Source: Phycisphaerales bacterium (lineage in GTDB: Bacteria > Planctomycetota > Phycisphaerae > Phycisphaerales > SM1A02). Taken from it: a stretch of 8,483 nucleotides of DNA. The translations under genes and the position numbers were made by a program. Each line of letters begins with the position of its first letter. Position 1 is the stretch's first letter. Shown here one piece after another: positions 1-6,356 of this stretch. The stretch covers positions 1 through 8,483 of the forward strand of contig SLDM01000061.1 in the NCBI GenBank assembly GCA_007125255.1, given 5' to 3'. The notes beneath the pieces were generated by a model. That model was given only the letters and a program-made list of their open reading frames with translations. It ran no database searches and had not been told where the DNA came from.

Positions 1-1460
1 AGCGCGAGAACATTCTGGGCCGTGGTGTTCGCCGTCGCCAGCACCGACGTACCGGCCTGAGAGAGAATCTGCGCTCGGGTCAGCGAAGCGGTCTCGGAAG
101 CAAAGTCCGTATCGCGAATCAGCGACTCACTTGCGGTGATGTTCTCTACGCCGATCTGCAGTGCCCGGATATTCGTCTGAATGGTGTTCCGCTCGACCGC
201 ACCGAGACGACCACGGAGCACGGAAATGTCGGTAATCGCCGACTCCAGAATTCTCACGGCGTTCTGCGTCTTGCCGCCCACCAGAGAATTCTCTTCACCG
301 GACTTGATCGAATCGAGGTGGTAGCGCACCCCTCCAATGGAGGTCCCGCCAAGACGGCTGGCCGCAACGGACTGCACGCCGAAACCGATCTGTTGCGTGG
401 CGGAAATGGATGGCCCGAGCTGGAAAGTGGCCCCGCCGCCGGTGATATGGAAGGTGTCCGACTCGCCGACCGAGGTCGCAAACTCGGCACTGAGCGTCAA
501 TTCCAGACTCAACGCCGGTGAGTTGACGCTGATATCGAGCCCCTGACCGGTCGCCAGGGCACCGTTGACGATGGCGGTGACGTCCCGACCCGCTGCCTGC
601 TGAACGACATTGCCTCCCTGTTCATCGAGAGCCTCGAAGAACTCTCCCGAGGCACCGATGCGCTTGACGGAGACGAACTGATCGGAGCCGTATCCGACCG
701 AGTTGAACGTCAGGCCGGACGTCTGGTCTGCCGGATCCACCAGCGAAGCACTGACTCCGGTGGAGTCCTTGAGCGTGTTGACCGCCGCGATGACCGCGCT
801 CATGGCCGTTCCGGAAACAAAGGAGATCGTCTGCACGCCTTCGTTGCCGGCGACTTCGAGCGTCACACTGCTGGTCAATGTGCCCGCAGCGCCACCGGCG
901 ACGAACAAAGAGGCCGTGCGAGCCGAGCTGATGATCTCGACGTCGACCTGCATGCCGTCCTTACTCCCGAACTGGGCGCCGTGAATGTTCGCGCCTTCGA
1001 TCTTGGTCTGATCAATACCCGAGGTCACGTACTCCATTGAGCCGTTGAGCAACTGCAGGCCGGCGAAGCTGGCCGTATTCGAGATTCGCGTAATCGACTC
1101 GATGGCGCTGTCCACCTGGAGCTGGTTCGCCTTGATCTCTTCCTTGCTCATGCCGCCCGTGTTGGCCGCTTCGACCACGAGGGACTTGATCGAGTTCAGC
1201 AGATCGGAGACCTCGGCGAGATAACCTTCGGTGGTCGCGATGACCGAGCTGGCGCGTTCGGAGTTCTTGACCGCCTGGTCAAGACCGCGCAGCTCACTGC
1301 GGAGCCGCTCGGAGACGATGAGCCCGGCGGGGTCGTCGGCACCTCGGTTGATGCGCAGGCCCGTCGAGAGTCGTTGCAGAGAAGTACCCAGATCCTGGTT
1401 GGACCGGGCAAGATTGGATTGGGCAATCAGCGACGAGATGTTCGTGTTGATTCTAGCCAC
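1..1460 (-). CDS. fliC: Flagellin, 3' end cut by window edge
   Basis: Filament subunit, exported through the flagellar type III system. 486 codons are visible; the frame is still open at the left edge, ending ..TAQNVLAL, so probably only a few C-terminal residues are missing. The N-terminal D0/D1 region (residues 1-140) starts MARINTNISSLIAQ and carries LSTGLRINRGADDPAGL and FAGLQLLNG. The C-terminal D1/D0 region (about 375-486) has RGRLGAVERNTIQTN, IRDTDFASETA and QILSQAG. The central part (about 150-370) includes a flagellin-hook-IN-like stretch near 200-265 and FHITGGGATFQLGP at 337-350. The start is GTG at 1460, chosen because MARIN is the canonical flagellin start and AAGGAGG lies 6 nt upstream. 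No cysteine is seen. It lies 114 bp downstream of csrA. Translation is probably controlled by CsrA through leader hairpins. The family call is certain; the symbol could equally be hag or flaA. Confidence 0.97.
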   Translation of the reverse strand, partial: MARINTNISSLIAQSNLARSNQDLGTSLQRLSTGLRINRGADDPAGLIVSERLRSELRGLDQAVKNSERASSVIATTEGYLAEVSDLLNSIKSLVVEAANTGGMSKEEIKANQLQVDSAIESITRISNTASFAGLQLLNGSMEYVTSGIDQTKIEGANIHGAQFGSKDGMQVDVEIISSARTASLFVAGGAAGTLTSSVTLEVAGNEGVQTISFVSGTAMSAVIAAVNTLKDSTGVSASLVDPADQTSGLTFNSVGYGSDQFVSVKRIGASGEFFEALDEQGGNVVQQAAGRDVTAIVNGALATGQGLDISVNSPALSLELTLSAEFATSVGESDTFHITGGGATFQLGPSISATQQIGFGVQSVAASRLGGTSIGGVRYHLDSIKSGEENSLVGGKTQNAVRILESAITDISVLRGRLGAVERNTIQTNIRALQIGVENITASESLIRDTDFASETASLTRAQILSQAGTSVLATANTTAQNVLA

Positions 1461-1462
1461 GG

Positions 1463-1478
1463 CAATCCTCCTTGATTG
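1463..1478 (-). promoter_or_regulatory. Flagellin Shine-Dalgarno presented in a GGA hexaloop hairpin (candidate CsrA site)
   Basis: In the mRNA, arms CAAUC and GAUUG form a perfect 5-bp stem closing the hexaloop AAGGAG. The loop is the flagellin Shine-Dalgarno itself (AAGGAGG at 1467-1473), and the GTG start follows 2 nt after the stem. CsrA-family proteins prefer ANGGA in a hairpin loop, and binding here would block ribosomes, as at one of the two sites on B. subtilis hag mRNA. The fold is seen directly; CsrA binding is inferred. Confidence 0.65.
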
Positions 1479-1502
1479 AGGCTAGGGGACGAGAGCGTTC
1501 CG

Positions 1503-1516
1503 GATGATCCGTCATC
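1503..1516 (-). promoter_or_regulatory. Upstream GGA hexaloop hairpin in flagellin leader (candidate second CsrA site)
   Basis: In the mRNA, GAUG pairs with CAUC (4 bp) around the hexaloop ACGGAU. About 36 nt separate its GGA from the GGA in the Shine-Dalgarno loop, a distance a CsrA dimer could bridge. A competing fold, CGGA-UCA-UCCG (1501-1511), would bury the GGA in a stem, so the two states exclude each other. The stem is short, so this site is less secure than the Shine-Dalgarno hairpin. Confidence 0.5.
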
Positions 1517-1574
1517 TCACATGAATCGCTCAAGGAACTAAACGCGGTGCGGAGAACTCCTGTGAATCTTTTCA

Positions 1575-1868
1575 TCAGGCGCTCTCCCTGGCCGCCGGAT
1601 TGACTCGGCCGGCAGCCGGAACGTTCTTCTTTCCGGCGCTGCCCGGCCGCGCCGATTGTCGAATGGAATCAAGTTGCGAGCCGGACAGCTTGGCCGCCTG
1701 TTCGTTCTCGCGCTTGATGGCTTCGTAAACTTCTTTCCGATGAACGGGGATGTGCGAGGGGGCTTTGATGCCCAGCCGAACCTTGTCGCCGCGAATGTCC
1801 ACGACGGTCAGTTCGATGTCGTCCCCGATAATAATTGTCTCGTCACGGTGGCGTGAAAGCACCAGCAT
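1575..1868 (-). CDS. csrA: CsrA (RsmA) carbon storage / translational regulator with extended C-terminus
   Basis: RNA-binding homodimer that blocks translation of target mRNAs, typically at GGA motifs overlapping Shine-Dalgarno sequences. Residues 1-61 are a full CsrA domain: [17 protein letters not shown], then [12 protein letters not shown] and [12 protein letters not shown]. The RNA-contacting residues known from E. coli CsrA are present at the same positions (L4, R6, R44). N55, a position I recall as important for FliW response in B. subtilis, is also asparagine here. The ATG at 1868 has AAGGAG 7 nt upstream. At 97 aa it is longer than the usual 60-75; residues 62-97 form a low-complexity A/G/R/S/P tail that looks disordered. 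It sits between fliW and flagellin, the classic arrangement for FliW-CsrA control of flagellin synthesis. The leader holds several hairpins that suggest autoregulation. Confidence 0.97.
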   Translation of the reverse strand: MLVLSRHRDETIIIGDDIELTVVDIRGDKVRLGIKAPSHIPVHRKEVYEAIKRENEQAAKLSGSQLDSIRQSARPGSAGKKNVPAAGRVNPAARESA

Positions 1869-1876
1869 GCGTTAGC

Positions 1877-1888
1877 TCCTTCCGTGGA
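1877..1888 (-). promoter_or_regulatory. Weak GGA hairpin over the csrA ribosome binding site
   Basis: In the mRNA, UCC pairs with GGA (3 bp) around the hexaloop ACGGAA, overlapping the csrA Shine-Dalgarno AAGGAG (1876-1881). It would be a plausible autoregulatory CsrA contact, but the stem is only three pairs and could be chance. Confidence 0.25.
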
Positions 1889-1903
1889 TACGGATTCAAC
1901 GTC

Positions 1904-1915
1904 CCGAAGCTTCGG
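1904..1915. repeat. 12-bp perfect palindrome in csrA leader
   Basis: CCGAAGCTTCGG reads the same on both strands. As RNA it gives at most a 4-bp stem with an AGCU loop, and no U-run follows, so it is not a terminator. It could be a protein-binding site or part of the structured csrA leader. No function can be assigned. Confidence 0.4.
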
Positions 1916-1929
1916 AGGCGCTGAACCCC

Positions 1930-1953
1930 GGCCGCAGCATCCCTGCCGCGACC
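1930..1953 (-). promoter_or_regulatory. Strong hairpin with AGGGAU hexaloop in csrA leader (candidate CsrA binding site)
   Basis: In the mRNA the 5' arm GGUCGCGGC pairs along all nine positions with the 3' arm GCUGCGGCC (seven Watson-Crick and two G-U pairs), closing the hexaloop AGGGAU. Loop plus closing pair reads CAGGGAUG, matching the core CARGGAUG of the consensus selected in vitro for E. coli CsrA, in the preferred structural setting. It lies between the fliW stop and the csrA start, 61 nt upstream of the csrA ATG. CsrA autoregulation is the natural inference. Confidence 0.65.
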
Positions 1954-1964
1954 TCAAACCGGGC

Positions 1965-1989
1965 GCGATCCGGACGAAGCCGGTATCGC
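1965..1989 (-). promoter_or_regulatory. Stable hairpin just downstream of fliW stop
   Basis: In the mRNA, GCGAU plus CCGG (one bulged A between them) pairs with CCGG plus AUCGC: nine pairs closing a six-nucleotide CUUCGU loop. It begins 17 nt past the fliW stop. No U-tract follows, so it does not look like an intrinsic terminator. It may stabilise an mRNA end, act as a partial attenuator, or insulate the csrA leader from ribosomes leaving fliW. Confidence 0.45.
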
Positions 1990-2006
1990 ACCGTTTTCCG
2001 CCCCGC

Positions 2007-2453
2007 TCATGCTGACGCGGCGTGAGTCTGTTCGCCGAGCCGAACAATCGCATGCCGAGTCGTCCATCGCTTTTCCGCAAGGACCAGTTGCATGGCGCAG
2101 TGGTTCCGGAGGTTGATGACGATCGGACCCTGCATGTTCGCCGTCAACGTCTGCTCGTACTTGTTCACGATCACAAGCACCTGCGCGTTGTCGAGCGAAT
2201 CCAGTTCCAGATCATCCATCTGCTCCCGGCGAATCGTCGCTTCGTACTGCTCCACCCACATGCTGGGGTCGGTCACCACGAACGCCAGGTCCGGGGAATC
2301 CAGTGACTGCAGCCAGAAGAAGACGCCGTCTTCATCGGGCTGAAGCAGGACAAAGTCACGGAAGCTTGAGAACCCAAGCAGTCCGCCGGGAAAGCGAATG
2401 ACTCGATCATCGTCGACCGTTACCGTTCCGAATCGTGTTGTTTCGACGTCCAT
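2007..2453 (-). CDS. fliW: Flagellar assembly factor FliW, CsrA antagonist
   Basis: Small beta-rich cytoplasmic protein that binds CsrA and flagellin in turn. When flagellin is exported, freed FliW inhibits CsrA and flagellin translation resumes (established in B. subtilis and Campylobacter). At 148 aa it is close to B. subtilis FliW. Family landmarks are FPGGLLGF (21-28), FFWLQSLDSPDLAFVVTDP (45-63), LTANMQGPIVIN (103-114) and TTRHAI (131-136). The ATG at 2453 has GGAG 7 nt upstream. It follows flgL and precedes csrA by 138 bp, with flagellin next, so all three partners are adjacent. Its leader is unusually rich in GGA, which may mean CsrA also acts on fliW. The C-terminus (THAASA) is short and looks unstructured. 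Confidence 0.96.
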   Translation of the reverse strand: MDVETTRFGTVTVDDDRVIRFPGGLLGFSSFRDFVLLQPDEDGVFFWLQSLDSPDLAFVVTDPSMWVEQYEATIRREQMDDLELDSLDNAQVLVIVNKYEQTLTANMQGPIVINLRNHCAMQLVLAEKRWTTRHAIVRLGEQTHAASA

Positions 2454-2495
2454 GAGAACGCTCCAATCCTCGGCCTGTCCATCCTGGTCGCCGTA

Positions 2496-2517
2496 CCCGA
2501 CTCAACTCCAAGTCGGG
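2496..2517 (-). promoter_or_regulatory. Hairpin with GGA loop in fliW leader
   Basis: In the mRNA, CCCGACU pairs perfectly with AGUCGGG (7 bp) around the loop UGGAGUUG. An inner U-G wobble would shrink the loop to GGAGUU. It lies 43 nt upstream of the fliW ATG and has no following U-run. With GGA in the loop it could be a CsrA site, though the loop lacks the preferred AN before GGA. Confidence 0.45.
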
Positions 2518-2538
2518 CCTGACCTCCTGTCTTCAGCG

Positions 2539-2563
2539 AGCGCGACCGGCCGGAGGACGCGCT
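2539..2563 (-). promoter_or_regulatory. GC-rich hairpin after flgL stop
   Basis: In the mRNA, AGCGCG pairs with CGCGCU (6 bp) across a 13-nt loop that contains the palindrome CCGGCCGG. It starts 14 nt past the flgL TAG. No U-tract follows, so termination is unlikely; mRNA protection or partial attenuation between junction-protein and regulator genes is possible. Confidence 0.3.
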
Positions 2564-2577
2564 GCCGATTTACGTTC

Positions 2578-4560
2578 CTAGCGAAGAAAGTCGAGCAGAC
2601 TCAGGCCACTGACCAGGCTGGCGGACTGAAACCCCGCCTGCAACTGCTGCTGCAGGGTGGTGAACTCCACCGCCGCCTCCGTGTAGTCCAGATCCTGGAT
2701 CTGACTCTTCAAGCTCTTGTCCTGCAACTGAAGATCCTCTTCACGGCTCCGGGTATCCATGAGACGCCGGCTCCGGGCGCCGACCTCGCCCCGCACCAGT
2801 GCGAAGCGCTCCAGATCGTCGTCCAGCTTCGCGGTAGCAATCTGGATGCCCTTCTCGTCATTGCTCTTCAGGGCCCCGGCAAGGGCCATCAGGTGCGAGA
2901 TGACGCTGTCCACGGCAACGGTTGCGCGATCCTCGCTGGTCAAAATTGCGCCGTCGGTCGAGCCGAGCAGACCCAGGTCCGCCGCCGCGCCGGAATTGTT
3001 CAGCTTGGTCACCGAGGTGGTCGTGCCCGGCGTGTTGTCGGTCAGGGTGATGCCGTTGCCGTCGGTCGCCAGTGCCGCGGCGAAGTCCGCCGGAACCGCA
3101 ACCCCCGCCCCCGCCGCCGCGTTGTTGATGGTGTCCAGGACGTCCTGTACCGTCACCGCGCCGGCCAGGTCGACATCGACTTCCGTTCCGTCCTTCAGCG
3201 TGATGCGAAAATCCAGATCGCGATCGGGATCCGGCTGTCCGGTGACGGGGTTGGTGTTGCCGGTCTCGATGGAAACCCCCAGGCCGCCGTTGAAATCGCT
3301 GAGCAACGTCCCCGTATCGAGCGAGCGCACGCCGAGCTCGGTGGCGGCGACACCTCCGCCCACCTCGCTGATGCTCATTGCCCCGCCCGAGAGCTCGTTG
3401 ACAAAGTTCAGCCGGTCCTGGTCCCGGTTGATCTCGACGGAGATGCCGATGCCGAGCCCCTCGACGGCATTCATGATGTCGCGCACCGTTTCCGCACCGG
3501 AGAGATCAAGATCGCGGACCTGCCCGGCGTTCTCGAGGCGAATCGTGCCCATCGGCACGGTGACCCCGGAGAGACTGCTGACCGGCGTGAGCTCGGTGAG
3601 CTTGGGGTCAAGATCTTCACCAAGCGTATCGCCCGGCGTAAACGAGCCGGTAATCCCGAGATCGGCCGCGATCGTATCGGCGGTGAGGTCGGAGATCGTG
3701 ACGGTCGATCCCGCGCTGGGGATGATCTCGATTCGATTTCCAGTCGCGGGATCGATCTGCACCACCGCCCCGGGGTCGGTCGCCTGAATGGCTTCTGCCA
3801 GCTTGTTGATGACATCATCGACATCGTGCGCGCCGCTCAGATCGACGTCCGCGTTGACGCCGTCGACATCCACGACGATCGTGCCCTTGCTGATGCCCAG
3901 GCCGCGTGCGCCATTGAGATCCTGCAACCGCGTCGATCCGGTCATCTGCGGATCAAGATCGCGACTGCCTTCCACCCGGACGCTCTTCGCTCCGAACGCC
4001 CGGTCGGCACCCACGGTGATCGGAAACGGCTTGGGCAGTCCCATGTCGGTGAACATGCCGTCGCCTTTGCCCTGGTACTTCCAGCCGCCGAGCATCTCGA
4101 CCATCGGCTCCGAACCGGTTGCATTGCCGCCGAAGACGTGGACGCCCTGGTACTTCCGGTTGGCGATGGATACCATCTCGCTGACCATGGATTCGATCAC
4201 CACGGCCATGGATTTCCGCGTTTCCTTGTCACTGGTCGCGCCGACCTGACTCAGCCCGATCTCCTTGGCCTGCAGCAGGATGTTGGTCGCTTCACCAAGC
4301 GAGGCATCAATGGTGTTGAGGACAGACTCACCGTGCTGCTGGTTGCGCATGCGCTGCTCGCGCCGTTCGATCAGGTCGTCGAGCACGCTGATGTTGCCCG
4401 CCGCGGCCGCGTTGTCCGACGGCCGGTTGATCTTCTTGCCGGACGAAAGCTGCACCTGCATGTTGAGCAGGCTCTGGTTCGTCCGGTTCAGTGAATTGAG
4501 CATGATGCTGGACGCAAGCGAGTTGGGAACGCGAACCAGGTTGGAAGGAATGCTGCTCAT
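2578..4560 (-). CDS. flgL: Hook-filament junction protein FlgL (HAP3), enlarged by internal repeats
   Basis: Second junction protein between hook and filament, exported after FlgK. The N-terminus (1-60) gives MSSIPSNLVRVPN then QLSSGKKINRPSDNAAAAG, the flagellin-like helix of the family. YQGVHVFGG (137-145) is a typical HAP3 block. The C-terminus (about 545-660) is helical and ends DLDYTEAAVEFTTLQQQLQA..SLLDFLR. At 660 aa it is about twice E. coli FlgL (317). The excess is three degenerate modules at roughly 209-303, 322-411 and 415-531, each with DVDLSGA.TV.DV...IN followed by a beta stretch and AA.DLGI, like the flagellin hook IN motif. The ATG at 4560 is 33 bp past the flgK stop; GGAG is 11 nt upstream, a rather long spacing, so coupling to flgK is likely. 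No cysteine is seen. Confidence 0.95.
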   Translation of the reverse strand: MSSIPSNLVRVPNSLASSIMLNSLNRTNQSLLNMQVQLSSGKKINRPSDNAAAAGNISVLDDLIERREQRMRNQQHGESVLNTIDASLGEATNILLQAKEIGLSQVGATSDKETRKSMAVVIESMVSEMVSIANRKYQGVHVFGGNATGSEPMVEMLGGWKYQGKGDGMFTDMGLPKPFPITVGADRAFGAKSVRVEGSRDLDPQMTGSTRLQDLNGARGLGISKGTIVVDVDGVNADVDLSGAHDVDDVINKLAEAIQATDPGAVVQIDPATGNRIEIIPSAGSTVTISDLTADTIAADLGITGSFTPGDTLGEDLDPKLTELTPVSSLSGVTVPMGTIRLENAGQVRDLDLSGAETVRDIMNAVEGLGIGISVEINRDQDRLNFVNELSGGAMSISEVGGGVAATELGVRSLDTGTLLSDFNGGLGVSIETGNTNPVTGQPDPDRDLDFRITLKDGTEVDVDLAGAVTVQDVLDTINNAAAGAGVAVPADFAAALATDGNGITLTDNTPGTTTSVTKLNNSGAAADLGLLGSTDGAILTSEDRATVAVDSVISHLMALAGALKSNDEKGIQIATAKLDDDLERFALVRGEVGARSRRLMDTRSREEDLQLQDKSLKSQIQDLDYTEAAVEFTTLQQQLQAGFQSASLVSGLSLLDFLR

Positions 4561-4593
4561 GGATATTCGAACTCCGGAGTCACGGCGCGTCCG

Positions 4594-6288
4594 TCAGGCA
4601 ATGCTCAGAAGCGTCTGCAGGGTTTCGTCGATGACCGAGATGTACCGGGCCGCGGCCTGAAACTGCCGCTGAAAAGTCAGAAGATTGATGGACTCCTCGT
4701 CCAGGGAAACGCCGGACACCGCCTGGATCTGGGCGCCGAGGCCTTCGCGCACCACGCGTGAGGAATTGACATTGGAGTTCGCCGCGCTCGCCCGGGTGCC
4801 GAGGGAGGTCACCTGGTTCTGCCAGAACTCGCGGAGACTCTTGTTGCCGAGCTCCTGGATCGAGGTATCCTGCAGATTCGCAATCGCGGTTGCGGTATCG
4901 TTCGAACCGAGGATATGGCCGGCGCCGGCGGCCAGCATGGAAGGATCATCCTGGATGAACTGGTGGACATCGATATCCGCCGCATTCGATCCGGTAAAGA
5001 ACGTGTTGACACCGAGCGCCGCCAGCGCGCCACTGGTGTCATCGGAGAAGCTGATCTCGAATCCGGTTGCCGCCCCGAGCGTCAGCTGCCCGCTCGCGTT
5101 GATGCCGGCCGTGATGTTCGGCACGCCGACAACGTTGTTGATGCGGTCCACCAGGTCCTCGAGCGAATCGGCATTGCCATCGATCTTGATCTCATGGGTC
5201 GTGCGCACGCCGGTATCCTGATGCGTCACGTGCACGAAGAAGCTGCCGTTCCTGATCTCGAAGGGCACGTCCGCCGCGGCGGCGTTGAGCGTATCGGTCG
5301 TGTTCGCGACCCGGGTCGCGCCCTCGAGCGACGTAAACCCCTGTTTGCCCTGTCCCTGCGAGTGCAGCCGATTGACCTGGAAGATCAACTGGCCGGCGAG
5401 CTTGTCAATCGCCGCGATTGCGGGATCGACGGTCTCATTCTTCTGCCGCAGCAATCCGCCGATCTCGCCGTCCCGGACATCCAGTTGTGTCCCGTCGTCC
5501 TTGACGCGGACGGTCACCTTGAGCTGACCTTCGACGGATTCCTTGCGAATCTCGACGCCGCGTGAATCCCCACCGAGAACAATGGGCACGGAGTTGACGT
5601 GCACATCGACGTTGCCGTTCGGCTGCTCGTAGACGCTGATATCCAGATACTTCGCCAGTTCGTCCAACTGCTGATCGCGGGCATCGCGCAGCGAGCTCAG
5701 TTCGCCCGCGCCGGCCTCGGTGGTGGTGATCTGCTGATTGAGCCGACTGACCTGATTGAGCAGATCGTTGACCCGGTTCGCCGCACCGTCGAGGGCGCGA
5801 TTGATCTCATCCTGGACCTTGCCGTAATCGGACCGCATGGAGCTGAGGCGATTCGCCAGGCTGATCCCCTCCTGCACGACCACGCCCCGGATGGCATTGT
5901 CCTGCGGATTGTTCGCCAATTCGGAGAACCCGTTGAAGAAGTTGCTCATCAACGTGGAGAGGTCGTTGTCGGTCAGTTCATTCTGAATCCCCTCGAGCGT
6001 GGTCAGGTACCGCTGGTCGATCATCGAGGAGTACTCACGACCCAGCGCATCGCGGTAGCGCGACTGCATGGCGGTGTCGATTTCACGCCGGATGGTCTCC
6101 AGTTTGACCCCCTGGCCGATGAACTGACCGGGGCCGATCTGCTGACCGTTATTGGGCGTCAGGTGCACCGTGCGCCGGTGGAAGCCGGGCGTCGCCGCAT
6201 TGGCCATGTTGTCACCCGCGACCTGCAACGCCGTCTGACTGACGTTCATCGCCGAGCGACCGACCTGAAGTGCACCGTTCAAACTCAT
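4594..6288 (-). CDS. flgK: Hook-filament junction protein FlgK (HAP1)
   Basis: First junction protein on the distal end of the hook; needed before FlgL and filament can assemble. The N-terminus carries the rod/hook family signature VAGDNMANAATPGFHRRTV (residues 23-41). A helical region with coiled-coil character spans about 150-215 (ALDGAANRVNDLLNQVSRLN, DARDQQLDELAKYLDISVYE). A variable part at about 340-427 resembles one flagellin hook IN module (DSLEDLVDRINN..). The C-terminus, GVSLDEESINLLTFQRQFQAAARYISVIDETLQTLL (526-561), is the diagnostic axial-protein helix. At 564 aa it is near E. coli FlgK (547). The ATG at 6288 has only a weak ACAGG upstream. The gene is preceded by a 68-bp gap holding a perfect-core sigma-54 element, so it may have its own promoter inside the cluster. 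No cysteine is seen. Confidence 0.97.
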   Translation of the reverse strand: MSLNGALQVGRSAMNVSQTALQVAGDNMANAATPGFHRRTVHLTPNNGQQIGPGQFIGQGVKLETIRREIDTAMQSRYRDALGREYSSMIDQRYLTTLEGIQNELTDNDLSTLMSNFFNGFSELANNPQDNAIRGVVVQEGISLANRLSSMRSDYGKVQDEINRALDGAANRVNDLLNQVSRLNQQITTTEAGAGELSSLRDARDQQLDELAKYLDISVYEQPNGNVDVHVNSVPIVLGGDSRGVEIRKESVEGQLKVTVRVKDDGTQLDVRDGEIGGLLRQKNETVDPAIAAIDKLAGQLIFQVNRLHSQGQGKQGFTSLEGATRVANTTDTLNAAAADVPFEIRNGSFFVHVTHQDTGVRTTHEIKIDGNADSLEDLVDRINNVVGVPNITAGINASGQLTLGAATGFEISFSDDTSGALAALGVNTFFTGSNAADIDVHQFIQDDPSMLAAGAGHILGSNDTATAIANLQDTSIQELGNKSLREFWQNQVTSLGTRASAANSNVNSSRVVREGLGAQIQAVSGVSLDEESINLLTFQRQFQAAARYISVIDETLQTLLSIA

Positions 6289-6300
6289 GAGGTACCTGTC

Positions 6301-6316
6301 TGCAAATGAAGTGCCA
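6301..6316 (-). promoter_or_regulatory. Sigma-54 (-24/-12) promoter candidate ahead of flgK
   Basis: The minus strand reads TGGCACTTCATTTGCA: TGGCAC, five bases, TTGCA. Every core base of the RpoN consensus TGGCAC-N5-TTGCW matches, with ten bases between GG and GC. It lies in the flgN-flgK gap in the correct orientation. Standard spacing puts the start site near 6290, only 2 nt before the flgK ATG. Sigma-54 control of hook-stage genes is known in several phyla. An activator site was not identified; a short inverted repeat (CCTCC-C-GGAGG, 6325-6335) sits just upstream. Confidence 0.55.
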
Positions 6317-6356
6317 CGTTCGTGCCTCCCGGAGGGGCGTCACGTCCGTCTCATGG

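Noticed and set aside
1504..1533. Sigma-70-like pair (TTGAGC, 18 bases, GATCAT) or a sigma-28 promoter in the flagellin leader
   Set aside because: Only 4 of 6 matches in each hexamer, and no sequence close to TAAA-N15-GCCGATAA was found. Flagellin may be co-transcribed with csrA, or its promoter may be of a type I cannot recognise.
1904..1915. CCGAAGCTTCGG palindrome as an intrinsic terminator
   Set aside because: The RNA stem is at most four pairs and no U-run follows; csrA lies immediately downstream.
1808..2080. Small minus-strand reading frame spanning the fliW-csrA gap
   Set aside because: It overlaps the ends of both real genes out of frame and shows no domain; the gap is better explained by RNA hairpins.
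2398..4494. Very long (698-codon) open frame on the plus strand opposite flgL and fliW
   Set aside because: It is antisense to two clear family genes, has no recognisable domain, and its His/Asp/Arg-rich composition is what GC-rich codon bias produces in the opposite strand.
4571..4580. ACTCCGGAGT palindrome between flgK and flgL as an operator or terminator
   Set aside because: Ten bases with no usable loop and no U-tract; most likely chance in GC-rich spacer, and it contains the possible flgL Shine-Dalgarno.
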